Below, piece after piece: positions 35,281 to 48,921 of a stretch of DNA of 64,000 nucleotides. The stretch is taken from contig OY783207.1 of assembly GCA_963678705.1 (NCBI GenBank), positions 3,100,001 through 3,164,000 on the forward strand. Reading direction: 5' to 3'. Every line of letters starts with the position of its first letter. Position 1 is the stretch's first letter. This DNA comes from Panorpa germanica (Eukaryota; Arthropoda; Insecta; Mecoptera; Panorpidae). The translations under genes were made by a program, and so were the position numbers. The notes beneath the pieces are model-generated. The model saw only the letters and a list, made by a program, of their open reading frames with translations. It was not told where the DNA came from and did not search any database.

Positions 35281-37758
35281 AATGATTATTATTGTTATGC
35301 GCTCTGAATTGTTGCTAGCCTATTGTTCCCTGTAACTAATTATTTTTTAAATATTAGGGAGTAAGGAGGTCAAAGTTTGAAACAAATATTAAGTTAAATT
35401 TGTTTATTTTATTGATAACAACTAGCATACGATAAGCCGTTATCAATTACTATTAATTTATGTCAGACATGTACTAAGATCTAAGCTTAATGCACGTATT
35501 CATTCTCATCACATTGAACGATCGCTATTAAAACGACGCCGTTACTGATATCACTGAAGCATTGACACTTTCGGGTTTTGTAGATGTTGTATCGTTTAAC
35601 CGGTTATATATTAAAAACAAACAAACAAAAATGTTCAAAACCACCACAAAACTTGATGACATAGAAGGAGGTCATCTAATATGCCATATAACTTATTTAT
35701 TAATTCTCTTAACCGATCTGTATGTGTCCAAATTTCAAAGTCGAATCTCTAACTGTTTCATGAATGTCCCAGTTGATGTTGAACTCTGATGTTGAAGTTT
35801 TGTGTGTCCAAGAGTCACCGAAATGCGTAGTTCCTCAGACACTGCAGGTACTTGCCCGTACGTATCCTTTGTAGCTCTGAATGATGTCATTTCAGTTTCT
35901 TCAATTCCTAATTGAACTTAAGATATGTTAAAACTGAAATTTAACCTAAAAAAGAGGTATTTCAATTTTACTTTTTTAAAAAACCGACCACTCTTATAAC
36001 TAACGAAAATATAACGTCAGTTATCAGAGAATTGAAAGAAACACCCTCTGCCACTGACAATTTGCCGCCTCAAGAGTTTTACAAACATAACTTCATATTT
36101 TAAAGCTGTGGTTAGATGTTAACCAATCAAATTCAAAGGATCATGTTGGGTCGTCCTTTTTGAGTTATAAAAAAAAAGGATCTACAGATTTGCAACCCCA
36201 AAAAATCAACAGGTATAAATTTTTTTATAAAAGTAAAACTTAAAATGAAAGACAAAATCTGAAATAAACCCCACCTCTTTTTGGAAGCAGTTTGTCGATG
36301 TTAAATAAAAATACCTTTTTTAAAATTAATTGAAAAAATTTAATACCTAAAATTTAGTTTAATATTTAATTTAATTTTGTCATAAATGTTAAGGTCTTTA
36401 ATAGTTTTTTTGTCAGCAATTTAAGGTAGCGATTTTTTCTCCAATATGTGACGTCACAAAAAGAGGCAATGTGTGACAAGATGTGATAGTGGGAACCATC
36501 AAATTTGTGTGACCTAATATATAGATGTAAACTCACTAATTTGTGACTGGATACAATTGAACTGAAATGAAAAGAACATTTAACTCTAGCTTAGTAATTT
36601 AAACCCAGTACTGGCTAAAGACAGTTATGTGTTTTGTAACTATATTTGAAAATAAGTCTACCTTTTTGCCGATTAATATAATCGTGAAATATCTTTAGAA
36701 CCTTTATAAGGATTAAAAGCTTTTAAAATAGATCCTTCTAGATTAAATATTACGATGAAGAAGCATGTAACATATCAAATGAATCTTGAAATAAGCATGT
36801 AGCAAACTAGCAATTACATTGCGTCTATATAAGAGATAAAAAATGAAACTTTAAATTAGCTAGCTAATAAGACAATTTTCTACTTGGGTCTATATATGTT
36901 TATTTATTTTTGCATATGCAAATTTAAACAACTAATTTAAAAACTATATAAATAATTGGCCAGTGTTTGTTTGTTTTGATAAATATCTAATTCTAATGGG
37001 TCGGACACATGAATAATAATATGATACTTTCTTCGCTACTAAGCGTAGACCTTCATAACAACGCAGTGGTTCGTTTCTATTCCATTTAACTTCTTATTTT
37101 CCAACATTGGCCGTATGTTGTACCATATATGCCGCATGTATTTTGTTTTGTATACGATGTAACTAGTAGCTAGTTCTAGCATTGCTTAGAGTTTTAGATC
37201 TCTCCGAAGTCCGATGATTTCCTCTACTAGAGTCGGATTTTAAGCCGTAGCTGGCCGAGCGCCTGAGCTATCCTATGCCATGGCCTTCAGAATTTTTTAT
37301 TGTAAATGTATAGGAATGGGGCTAAGCAACACGTGTATTCAAAATAGTATATAACCTTCAACATACGTTTAACAACTTGTTTTTTTTTTTTAAGAAAATA
37401 ACACGTGTGAAAAAGAGGCGTGGTTTCAGATTTTGAAAAACTATATTTTTTATATTAGTGTCAGTGTATTTTTTTTTTAAATAATATTGAATAAGTTGAA
37501 TAGGTTTGTTTTAAATATCATATTATATATTATAAACCCTTGTTTTTCTATTTTTCTTATCTAATAGTTACTTGTATTATCAAATGTGGTGAAACTTCCG
37601 GTTAAAACTCCCGCAAGAAATAAGAAGGTGATAGAAATCGTTTAGAAATTATATTTGTGGACTAATGTAAAAGCATTAAGATTTGTATTTGTATTACAAA
37701 TTGTGTGGTGTTTTAAAATAACTTTCCTGTGCTATAATCACATTAATACGTATTATTA
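35281..37758. other. Upstream flank of ttk, no gene seen
   Basis: AT-rich with no supportable frame. It could hold ttk enhancers, but I see no recognisable site cluster. Confidence 0.5.
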
Positions 37759-38397
37759 ATGGGCTTGTGTCCTATGTCTTAATTTCTACAAAAGTGTACT
37801 ATATATTGATAAAGTGGGTTACTAGAACCTCAAATGTCCAATTATTTTTTAATAACTCCTTATATGTTAAGAGATATTAACAATTAAAAAAGTCATTTTG
37901 TCTCTTTAATTATTAAAGGGATTCAACGTTGTACACATTCCAAGTGCATGTGACATCACAATCCTTGTGTAAGGTTACCAACGTTACAGCTCATAAATCT
38001 CTGCTATATGTATTTATATATCAAAATATCAAATATTATTTACAGCTATTTCAAGGAACAATAAAATTTCAATATTATGTCTGCCTTAGCAGGTTTAAAT
38101 AAAATAAAAACTTATTATTCTTTGACTTGACTTGATTATTTCGACTACCAACAGCTACAGAACATTACCACAGCACTGACCTACTCAACAAATAACTGAC
38201 GTTAAAGTGCATTTCACGTCATACAAATATGGCCGACCATTTCTAGCGCTAAAACTACAATTCAAACTTTTAATTGCTATATCTCCGTCAATATTTTGAT
38301 ATTTAATAAAATATACACACCAATACACATTTATTAACATCAATTTCAATCAACAATTGAAAAATCGACCACTAAAAAATGAGGACACAAGCCCATT
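37759..38397 (+). repeat. Family A element, full-length short form
   Basis: Intact termini AATGGGCTTGTGTCC and GGACACAAGCCCATT, about 640 bp. It is very close in sequence to the copies at 40371, 42345 and 60851. The longer internal palindromic segment is replaced by ACATCACAATCCTTGTGTAA. No open frame of note. The left flank is TTAA directly before TGGGC; the right flank is TTCA, so a TTAA duplication is only partly supported. Confidence 0.93.
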
Positions 38398-39749
38398 CAG
38401 CGCTACTAGTACAGCTAAGGTTTTTTCGAATACTTGAAAATTTCTAACCCAATATTTTTGGAATTATTGGAATATGTACTATACAATAAATCGGAGCTAC
38501 AGGTCAAAATGAGTACGTGCTAGATTAAAGTGAAGAAAAGTTGGGTTAGGCAATTGATTTTCTGAAAAAAGCTATTTTTGTTACCCCAAAAATTCAATGT
38601 CAGAGAAGATGAATGGAGATTGAACAACAGGTTGGAGCTAGAGTTAAAGTACCTCATTAAAGAAACACACAAGACATCCGCAGATTATGTTATTGGTTTT
38701 TAAAATTAGCGAAAAAGCAAAACTACAAAATCACTGAAACTACAATGCACACAATAAAAACTAAAAGAAATTATTAATTTCTTTATTAAATAAACAACAA
38801 AAGAAATTTCTTGTTAAATTTGATTTGATATCCGGTAACTTTCTTCCAATGGTAATCATTTCCTTTTTGTACATTTATGAATAAATTATAATAATCATTC
38901 GAGGAAGTAACGGACGTTAAATGTTGTTTGAAACTGTCAAATAAGAATCTGTTAGTTTTTTAGGACGAACGCAGAACTCTTCTGGGGTGTTTGACCCTCT
39001 CTATTCAAGTGCTCTGTCCAACTCGCAAGTGTTAACGAAAAAAAGATAAAAACCTAGAATACCATAAACACAACTATAAGATTCTAACTGGATCTCAAAT
39101 CATAGAAAATAATGTTGCTTCACACTGTGTGCAACTCGTACTCGGTGCGATCGTACTGTAGCTAACTTGTAAGTACATGTGGCTAGAATCCAACTAGAAT
39201 CATATTTAAAGGACGCAAGTAAGCGAAACGACTACAATATGTGAAGGAATTACTTTACTTCGAATTATAAAACAAACAAAACACAAGCGTACTGTAATTC
39301 TAATTTATATATCTTAAAGGGATTTAGAAAGAGATGGATATAGATTTCCTGGGGCGTGAATTTCGTTATCTATTACATAATATTTGTATGGGTTTATATT
39401 TCATAACACGAAACATTTTTTAGGTTATGTTATTTGTATATTTATGGTTTTGTTATACACCTGACTGATATACTCGTAAAAATAATGAGAAATAATTATT
39501 TTAATTTGTCTTTCTATTTTAACATTAAGTCTACTCTTTAAAGTTAGTTGGCAGAATTGAAAAGAACGAAATTGTTTTTAATAATCTTCTAACGAATTCT
39601 GTGCTAACAAATAATATACGGAGCTGACGTTTATATGTAGCTGTATCAAATTTGAATTCTACTTTTGCCGCATGTTTTATCTATAAGATATCACAGAAGA
39701 AATCATCATGGGAGGAATACACAACCAGCTGTTAACAGTAAATGTTAAC

Positions 39750-39912
39750 GTCTCTGTTGTATAAAAGAGATAGCAAATACGCGGACGTGACGTACTATAC
39801 GTATGCATTTAAATGTTCTATAACGTTGGACCCGTTTAATTACTAAAGAGACAAAATTACTTTTTTAATTGTTAATATATCCTAAAATATAGCGAGTTAT
39901 TAAAGCATAATG
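39750..39912 (-). repeat. Family A element, internal fragment
   Basis: Reversed family A segment spanning GTTGTATAAAAGAGATAGCA to the GAGTTATTAAA block, with many substitutions. No termini. Confidence 0.7.
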
Positions 39913-40370
39913 TACTCTAAAAGGCAAATCTTAAATCTTTTGAGATAACCTGGGCGTGGACCTACTGTTGATTCAAAGTGCGACTCTGAAGAAGATACCA
40001 CACCTATGCATTCCTTGCAAAATGTAAATATATGTACATAAAAAATATTGTTGAAGATTTTTGGTTGACACAATATTATGTTAGTTACATAATATTATGT
40101 TACGTTAAATTTTAGTTGTCATTTGTTACCAAAAATGTTAAATAAAATTATAGTAATATTTTATTAATTTATTTTTCCTAAAATGACTGTTTTTATTATA
40201 CTAAAATAACTAAAATATCATTTTACGATCATCTTTATCCTTAGAAAGGTCATTTTAGGATTTTTAGTAATCCAAACAAGGATATTTTATGATTATAATA
40301 GCAATAGTAAAGGTCACAAAACGTTTTTTACGTAAAAGATAATTTTTATGTTATTTACCGATTCTATAAT

Positions 40371-41000
40371 AAGCTTGTGTCCTATGTCTTAATTTCTATA
40401 AAAGTGTACTATATATTGATAAAGTGGGTTACTAGAACCTCAAATGTTCAATTATTTGTTAATAACTCCTTATATGTTAAGAGATATTAACAATTAAAAA
40501 AGTCATTTTGTCTCTTTAATTATTAAAGGGATTCAACGTTGTACACATTCCAAGTGCATGTGACATCACAATCCTTGTGTAAAGTTGCCAACCTTACAGC
40601 TCATAAATCTCTGCTATATGTCTGCTAAAATATCAAATATTATTTACAGCTATTTCAAGGAACAATAAAATTCCAATATTATGTCTGCCGTAACAGGGTT
40701 AAATAAAATAAAAACTTATTATTCTTTGACTTGACTTGATTATTTGATCAGCTACAGCAACAAAACATTACCACAGCACTGACCTACTCAACAAATAACT
40801 GACGTTAAAATGCGTTTCACGTCATACAAATATGGCCGACCATTTCTAGCGCTAAAACTACAATTCAAACTTTTAATTGCTATATCTTCGCCAATATTTA
40901 GATATTTAATAAAATAGACACGCCAATACACATTTATTAACATCAATTTCAATCAACAATTGAAAAATCGACCACTAAATAATGAGGACACATGCCCATT
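40371..41000 (+). repeat. Family A element, nearly full-length short form
   Basis: The left terminus is slightly degraded (AAGCTTGTGTCC) and the right terminus is GGACACATGCCCATT. The interior is nearly identical to the copy at 37759 apart from a small deletion around 40620. Confidence 0.92.
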
Positions 41001-42344
41001 GTCATAATGTTGTGTTTTCTTAGATGGCTGTCTATATTTTGCTATATATAGTAAGTTGATGTTGCATATACTGTTATTTGAATAGTAGTATAGGGTAATG
41101 AATGTATATTTAATTAAAATTATGTTATTAGTTGTAATATCATATCGCTGTTTCCCACAAGAAAGTATGATCTATTAAAGACAATATTTGTAGCCATGGG
41201 TACCTGTAGAAGGGAGCAAGGGGAACATTACTGTCTAATATAACTATCTCAGATTGCATTTAAAGCGAACAATTGTGGATAGACCTTGATCCTTTTCGAC
41301 GGGGTTAGTACGCCTCTGTTGGTTTAGTTACCAGAAGAAAAGTATTAGATACGTTTGACCCAGTGTAGTATAAAATTCAAGCAACTGTTTTTATGTATTT
41401 TAATCAACTAATAACATTATCTATAAACACCAGAACAACAACAAATTATGTAATATATTAGTCTCTACTTCATCGTCATTTAATTCGTGTATATTTATAT
41501 GTATGTATTATATATATATGTACTTTGCATTCTGTTAATATCTATGTCAGCTAGAAGTAGCTGTTTATACGCTGTGGACACAACACCAGTGAACAGCAGT
41601 AAAGCAAACGCATATGTTAAAAATTATAACCTAAAAATCAAATTCGCAGTTTGCAGTTTTTGATTGTGAGTTTTTAATAACTAAATAAAAAGAACATATG
41701 TTTAATCAGCTATAATATAGTTAGTGTATTAATACTATGATTATTATTAAAGTGCTTTAAGAGAAAAGTTAATTGTGATTGGATGTAAATGAATTTCAAT
41801 ATCTTTTAAAACAGCGCTGGCGGTGATACTATTTATACAGATTTTTTCTGATTAGTCATTTGTTTTGTGACTTTTGACATGAACTGCCACCGTCGTGGTA
41901 GTATTGTGTTGGGAATTTATCGTTCCCCTACGAGGCTGTGCAATTTAATCAGGGGATTTCCTGTCTATATTAAAACCATTTGATATTTTCGCGGTATATC
42001 GTCTGAGAATATACTGTGTATTTGTATATGTAATATCCTTGATTCACACAACATAATAAATGCAGTTCTCAGTATTGTAGTAACATTAGTGTTCATGTCG
42101 ATAACAGGAAAATCTTAAACATTGTTTTTCTGTAGAATTGTGTGTAATGTTTACATTTATATTTGTACGTAAGTTAGTAGCATTAGAAAGAAATGTAGAT
42201 TATACTACTCAGGGTGTACACAGTGCCAAATTAAAATATTGTTCTACTACATTTAAATGTTTAGAAAGGTGTAGCATCGACAGGTTTGCATCAAACGCAG
42301 CAAATTTATTTCAGATCGAAACACATTTGTACGACTAAATATTC

Positions 42345-42948
42345 AATGGGCTTGTGTCCTATGTCTTAATTTCTATAAAAGTGTACTATATATTGATAAA
42401 GTGGGTTACTAGAACCTCAAATGTTCAATTATTTTTTAATAACTCCTTATATGTTAGGAGATATTAACAATTAAAAAAGTCATTTTGTCTCTTTAATTAT
42501 TAAAGGGATTCAACGTTGTACACATTCCTAGTGCATGTGACATCACAATCCTTGTGTAAGGTTACCAACCTTACAGCTCATAAATCTCTGTTATATGTAT
42601 TTAAATATCAAATATTATTTACAGCTATTTCAAGGCCTTAGCAGGGTTAAATAAAATAAAAACTTATTATTCTTTGACTTGACTTAATTATTTGACTACC
42701 AACAGCTACAAAACATTACCACAGCACTGACGTAGTCGACAAATAACTGACGTTAAAATGCATTTCACGTCATACAAATATGGCTGACCATTTCTAGCGC
42801 TAAAACTACAATTCAAACTTTAAATTGCCATATCTCCTTCAATATTTAGATATTTAATAAAATAGACACACCAATACACATTTATTAACATCAATTTCAA
42901 TTAACAATTGAAAAATCGACCACTAAAAAATTAGGACACAAGCCCATT
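42345..42948 (+). repeat. Family A element, full-length short form
   Basis: Termini CAATGGGCTTGTGTCC and GGACACAAGCCCATT are intact. The interior has a 30-40 bp deletion near 42635, which removes the sequence around the AATATTATGTCTGCC motif. The same orientation and high similarity to the two preceding copies suggest recent amplification. Confidence 0.92.
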
Positions 42949-43570
42949 GCTTCTAAAAACAATAGTTGTCACTGCATTCGCCTTCTTATTAAGACACATA
43001 GATAAAATGTATATAGTTAGTCAAAATCAATAGTATCTAGTCACAATCAACATTATTCTCGATGCCCCATGATGTATTTGCCACAAATAACCATGAAATG
43101 TATGTGCTATAACTTAGAGCTGATGACGTATCTTTATTTAGACATTTTTAAGTTAGTTATTACTAGGTTACATTTAAGTAAAATATTACATGATAATAAG
43201 CTGATATAGCGAAATTTATTTTATTTATTAATCAACTTCTGGATCCTTCTGTTAAGTTTGCTGCAGACGCCCATGATTCTGCTAATAATATTAAGATAAA
43301 TATTCCTTTTGGAAATACCTTGATATCATCTTTTAATGTAATATTAGTCGTATATTGTCGCACGCTTTGTCTAGTGGTACTGTTCAAGGATAAGTCACGT
43401 AGCTCATCGAATTAAACAGATATAATTATGTACACAGTTGCCTTATTACGATAACAAATATGTTACAATTTACGTTTGTTGTAAATTTGTATAAATGTTT
43501 AATGTTTAGGAATTTTAAAACACATATTATACATATTATGTAATACCCGCAAAAATCCGTCGTTAAAAAA

Positions 43571-43984
43571 GTTGGATAATTATTCGATATAGCTACACCT
43601 TTTGTTTTGAATCTTATAAAAAAAAACTATTGCACTTTCGTATATTTTATGATGCTTTTATTATAGTGAAAACATGTACAAATTACACTTAATAACCTTA
43701 TACAATTTTTTTTATTAAAAAATAGACAGAATTTATTCTTAAAGTTGACTAATAAATATGACGCCATTTTTACTTGTCATTTTATTTCTAACCTCAAAAT
43801 TGAAGATTTAACTTTAACCATTAATTTTGTGCTTTTCTAAATTAAAACATGTATAATGTATATTACGTAGTGATTTGTACATGTTTTAAGTATACAACAA
43901 ATGCCATAAAACAAACAAAAACGCCGTAGTTTTTTAATGAGATTCAAAACAAAAGGTGTAGCTATATCGAATAATTACCAAAAG
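43571..43984. repeat. MITE with about 45 bp terminal inverted repeats
   Basis: The left end contains TAATTATTCGATATAGCTAC followed by ACCTTTTGTTTTGAATCTTA. The right end contains the near-perfect reverse complement (GATTCAAAACAAAAGGTGTA then GCTATATCGAATAATTACC). Total length is about 410 bp, with an AT-rich interior and no open frame. The near-identity of the ends points to a fairly young insertion. Confidence 0.85.
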
Positions 43985-45082
43985 TTGTAACCTGGATTCA
44001 ATTTTGAATTTTCGGGGTGAGGAGCGCTTCCACTCGCCCGCGATTTTGAAAATAAGGGCGTAATCAGTCTTTTTTTGTTTATATTGAGAACTATTAGCCC
44101 CACTATAACTATATGCCCCAGGTTATAGGCATGGGTAACTTTTTAAAAATGTTTCTAAAAGTATTCTCTTAAAAGAGCTAACCTCATCATGCGTCAATGA
44201 GTTTGGGACAATATTTGCTACCATTTTCTATAACGTTTATTTTAATCAATTCATTTTAAGCTAACCTCTTAATAATATGGTTACCAATTCGTTTTAATGT
44301 ACATTTTCTCAGCGAGGGTATATCTTTATTATTTATGTCACGTCATTATGACATAATAAGAAAGTTTTTTAATATCCTGGTTCTAGTTAAGAGGCACTGC
44401 CCTCTTTGCTTGCTGCTTGGTTTTTATCAGAAGACTCCTGCATGCATCGCGAACACAACCACGACCGCTGTACTCTTCCACCACCACCACAACATACAAG
44501 TAACTTCAAGTCGCTAGCAGCTAGCTAAGCTACCGTCCCCGTGAATTAAATTAGCTGTAAATGTTAAAACGTCATGTGAATTCAAAAATGTAAATTATTA
44601 GTGGCTGCCAAGTAAGGAATATGGTGGAAATTTAATATTTCATGTTTCGAAGTTAAAAAAACATGTTTTTATAATATAATAAAAGAATTATTTTGATCAA
44701 ACTTTTTAGCATATAAAAAAGCAACATTTAAACAATATTTTATAAAATTTTCATTTAAAGATTTCTAAAATTCAGCTGTTGGGGTCTGATTTTCGGAAAC
44801 TCTTTAGAAAAAGTACCCTCGTGGTCACGATAATCAGAAATCAAGAAACCAAATATTTTCTATTGGTTAGTGGAGTATAGCTCTTTATAGAAATTGAAAT
44901 TAAGATTTTTGGCAGAGTTGCATGCAAGAAAGTACAATTTTCGGTCAAATCTGCACAAATATTGCTTTGCAAAATAAGATGTGATCAAAGAAAAGGAAAA
45001 ACCTTCATTCAATCACTAGCCAATCCTATCTAGAAGATGTGTACAAAATTTCAATAAGATCGGTGCATTAATTTTTGCGAAA

Positions 45083-45480
45083 TTGTGTCCACCGACTTCA
45101 TATATTTTTTTAAATTCTCTTCTTCCTTTTCGTTCGTCTCCCATGTTATCTTCCTCCACTGCCTTTTTCTTACTTCCACTACCTTTCTACTTTCTCCTCT
45201 TCTCTTGCAAGCGTTCCTCACGATTCTTTCTGCTTACTAAGTTTCTCCTCCTTCTCTCTTCTCTTTCTCTTTACCTCCCTCTTTTCTTGTAAGAACTCCT
45301 CCAAGCTTATTTCACTTTCCAATTTATCTTGACACCTATACTTTAATGTGTTCTAATTTTTCCTCTTCCTTCTCGCATATGCTGCATAATTTCTCTTCTA
45401 TTGTTCCCCAATACCTACTGCCTCTCTCTCTTCATTCCTCAGCCTGAATGTAGCAATAATTTTCACATCCTTTCCCCTTT
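45083..45480. other. Pyrimidine-rich tract
   Basis: About 400 bp of strongly C/T-biased sequence on the plus strand (purine-rich on minus). The minus reading suggests a Lys/Glu-rich, repeatedly interrupted frame. It could be a decayed coding fragment of a retroelement or simple low-complexity DNA; I cannot tell which. The first 160 bases of the window have a similar bias. Confidence 0.5.
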
Positions 45481-45974
45481 GTTTTACAGGTACCGTGACA
45501 ATTATTATTATAAACAAATTTACATATAAACAAATATATAAATGACATACTTATGTTTTTTAATATAGTTATAGTTTTTTAATTCATTTCTTTTACCACA
45601 CGAAGCATAACATATCTGAGTACGTTTTGGGCCCTAATTTAAATATAAATAATAAATATTCTTAGTTTATCTACAAGAAAATCACAAAGATTTATTTCTA
45701 TAACAACAATAATACGTTAAACTAAATATTTAATGAAATTATAATTGAATTAGTATCCTCAAGTTAATTTAAATACCCTTGTTCTGCATAATAGACTCGT
45801 CTCTTACTTTTGCTGGCTTAGCAAGCATTATTAGTGCGATGTCATTTTAAATTCTAGCCTGCTTGGCACTTTGACAAGGAGCACAATTTCAACACGTACG
45901 GCGTATACAGCATACAGCAGTATAGTACGTAACGTTACCCAATGATTAGATTATTTGAAACGTAAACAAAGTTT

Positions 45975-46790
45975 TCATAATGAAAATACGATTATATTGT
46001 ATTTTTTTATTACGGTTGTATCTCCCATTAATTGTAATTTAATATTGTGTATTCTTGTAAAATTATTTCTTATAAATCTGGGAATCGAATATGAATCCAA
46101 GCACTGATTGTCGAGGTCGAAACGATAAAAATGAAGCATATTTTCGATGTTTTTTGACGACACAGTTAATATATAATTTCTATAATCACTACATGATAAA
46201 ATGACATTTGAAGAATACTTTGTGAAATTTTCATAAATAAATGTCAAGAAATGAGGCATTGACAGCGAATCTCCGCAGACGTCACAAGAAAAAGTAACAT
46301 TGCGGTGCCACTCATAACTCATCACTGGATTTTCTGAAATCATAAAACCAAAATGTTTTCATTAGTTGATTAGTTTCTGCAAGTAACGCTGTCGAGTTTT
46401 TATTTTTTTACCGATTTTTCATGAAAGAAATCAGAATCTTTGTTATTTTAAAATACGTTTAAATTAAAAAATAAAAAAAAACTCGACAGCGTTACCTCGG
46501 CATTTATGCATGTAAAGAAAGAGTGTGCAAAATTTCAAAAGACTCTGTCCAGCAGATTTTGAGCTAGAGAGGACACCGATTCTGAAAAAGCTTTGTGTGA
46601 GAAACCGCTTATAAAAGTTTCAAAGTAACACGAAAGCAGATCAGAGAGGTGAAGACTTAAAATTCTATATCTCCGATAGTTTTACTCCAACTGACTTCAA
46701 ATTTTTACACAATAAACTAAATATGTTGTACAATATATTAAAAAGAAAAGTTGAAACCTTACTAACACCCCCTCCCCCCACACACCTAAA
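45975..46790 (-). repeat. Family B element, copy 2, longest and with the best-preserved frame
   Basis: The same order as copy 1, on the minus strand, with the hairpin at about 46382-46499. After a TTTCAG acceptor-like site, an uninterrupted frame runs 45975-46343 (122 residues if read from the ATG just before it). It contains [31 protein letters not shown] and ILTVSSKNIENMLHFYRF. The other copies match only up to the HFYRF part; the last 45 or so residues occur only here. I do not recognise the protein. The CxxC pair is the only motif-like element. Confidence 0.8.
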
Positions 46791-47818
46791 CGTCAGAAAA
46801 TATAAATTTATGTCGAAAGATAATTTTATACTTAACAAATGTTACAAGTAAGCTTTTTTATGTTAAATTAACATAAAATATATGTAATTGTACGTTATAC
46901 AATGTCTTCTATAATTATCGTCTAAGCATTTGTATGATTTTGTTTTGTACTTGAATATTTGCATCATACAATGAGGAGATGTATAGAAATCTTGGCGTCA
47001 AAGTCACGTGTGGGTCACTGACAAAACGTGCGTCAGCTGTCATGTCATGAGGCTAAATATATTAGTAGCAAACTAACAACCATGGGCGTCCGAGGTACAT
47101 TTGAGAGATGATGGCAAAACAACCTCATTCAACTTCATCTAGTGTCAATTGGTCATTTCATCCAGTGTAAATTTAGTTACCCAACGTGGGCCAGGTTCCT
47201 CGTTTGGTTATATTCAGTCTTGTTTTATTTTGTTCTTTTCCAACATGCTGCAATTTTTATTTCTTTTATAGAACCCTACAAACATTTTTTCGTTTACAAT
47301 TTCGATTACAATTTGGGTAAGATTTTTAGAAGCACGTTCTAAGCCACAGGAAGAATATATATTTGTGTACGTTCAGAAAACGATATTAGGTATTTTAAAG
47401 CAAAACTTTCGCGTCCGGTTTGATCCAAAATGCTTTCAAAACGGATACCCTTTTTTTGTTGTCTATAAGTCACCCTATATCGCCCAAATGTCAATTCCTA
47501 CACTAGGTCGAGTTCTAGAATATCGTATTTTATGCGCTTCAGATCCAAATTGTTTGTAAGGAAATAACAATAATTACAACATCTGGGACCCCATTTTCGC
47601 ATAATTTTAATTTCTTTCCGAGCTAAGTAAGTTAGAAACCTTAAAAATAACGAGTTTGAAAAAGGGACCACTGTTATGTACATATATGTTGGCACTCAGC
47701 TCGTGGTGGTAGTGATCGTCAAGCCGAACTCCGAACCGAGCACCCTAATCACTATATTCCCATAAACAATCAAGCATGTCTGCCGAGCCAGTTACCAAAC
47801 CAACCCATATTCGAGTCC

Positions 47819-48205
47819 CAGTAAACATTTAGGTGAAATAGCTAGTTGAATAAATTCCTTTTCACTCAGTTTTCAGATAAATGTAAAAGAAATGTCAGAA
47901 TCTTTTCGTTAAAATGTTTGTTCTCTTTCCAACATCATACAATTAAATGAAGATATAGTTGTTGTCTTTTTTACATTTGAAAATATTTATTTGAGTAGAA
48001 ATCATAGATAAAGAAACAAGATATATCTGCTTCTGTTACACTTTAATGGTTTATTTGCAAGTTTATTCAATACTGACACAGTAGTGAGGTCAGATGATGT
48101 GATTTTAGCATTTGTAGTTCTTATCATTGAATGAGTGAAATCAAATTGAATTGTTTCATGACGCTTCTTCAATGTGATGTCAAAGTGACTCCTAAATGTT
48201 TACTG
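47819..48205. repeat. CAGTAAAC-end MITE, copy 1
   Basis: It begins CAGTAAACATTTAGG and ends CCTAAATGTTTACTG, a perfect 15 bp inverted repeat, about 387 bp in all. CAG-type ends recall hAT elements, but no 8 bp target duplication is visible. Related copies are at 50431, 51475 and 54718. Confidence 0.78.
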
Positions 48206-48921
48206 GGGTGTATAAAAAATAAAATTGTGTTAACAAAAAACAAGTAAAGAATTTTTTATTTGTAAAACAAGCAATACGTATTTCCATTCCACGTCATTTG
48301 ACGAGCATTCTTCCAGCCCGTCATAAAACTACTTATCGTGACATTACATAAAGTGACATGGATGCTTGCACTTCACTGCCATACTACCCTATCGAAATCA
48401 CATCAAATCATAACCTATATACAATTACCCCCATTAAAAAATATTATTATTTAAATTACAGCACTTATAAAGAAATTTAAATACAAAACTAAAAAATATT
48501 ATTCAACGTAGTATAAATATCCCTCCAGTATAATTAAATTCCTGTCCCACACTCTGGTGCACCGAGCACTGAGCACGTCCTGTCTGTTTCTAGAGTTGCT
48601 TGAAAAAAACCTACCCCTAATTGTTTCTCGTAGTTCTACAATCTGATGGTATCACGCATCATGCACCGTAGAACAAGCGCAACAAGCGCCCCCGCTGGCC
48701 AACAGACCAAACCCTCCCTCCCCCACTACCCCTACAGACAACTAACTACCCTACTACCCTGCTACCATCATAATCGTCCCATCATCATAAACATTCACTT
48801 TTGTCGGAATAAATAATAGGGGTTAAAAAAATCGTCTGGGGTAAGTTTTATGGACTACAGGAACAGTGTGTTCCCAAATTATGTGATCTTAAGAAAATTT
48901 ATTTATTTTATATGTCTTTAT
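48206..48921. other. Unassigned sequence with a C-rich patch
   Basis: A C-rich stretch at 48680-48740 (GCGCCCCCGCTGGCCAACAG, then CCCTCCCTCCCCCACTACCC) stands out against the AT-rich surroundings. No frame or RNA fold could be supported. Confidence 0.4.

Noticed and set aside
37759..42948. Spaced direct repeats suggestive of a CRISPR or satellite array
   Set aside because: The units are 600 bp transposon-like elements with inverted ends and unrelated kilobase spacers in an insect genome.
45083..45292. Leu/Ser-rich 69-codon frame suggestive of a membrane protein
   Set aside because: It is the translation of a pyrimidine-rich tract, which always yields Leu, Ser, Phe and Pro.
47700..47818. tRNA-derived SINE on the minus strand (TGGCTCGGCAG, GGTTCGGAGTTC)
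   Set aside because: The boxes are weak, no second copy was seen in the window and no tail could be defined.
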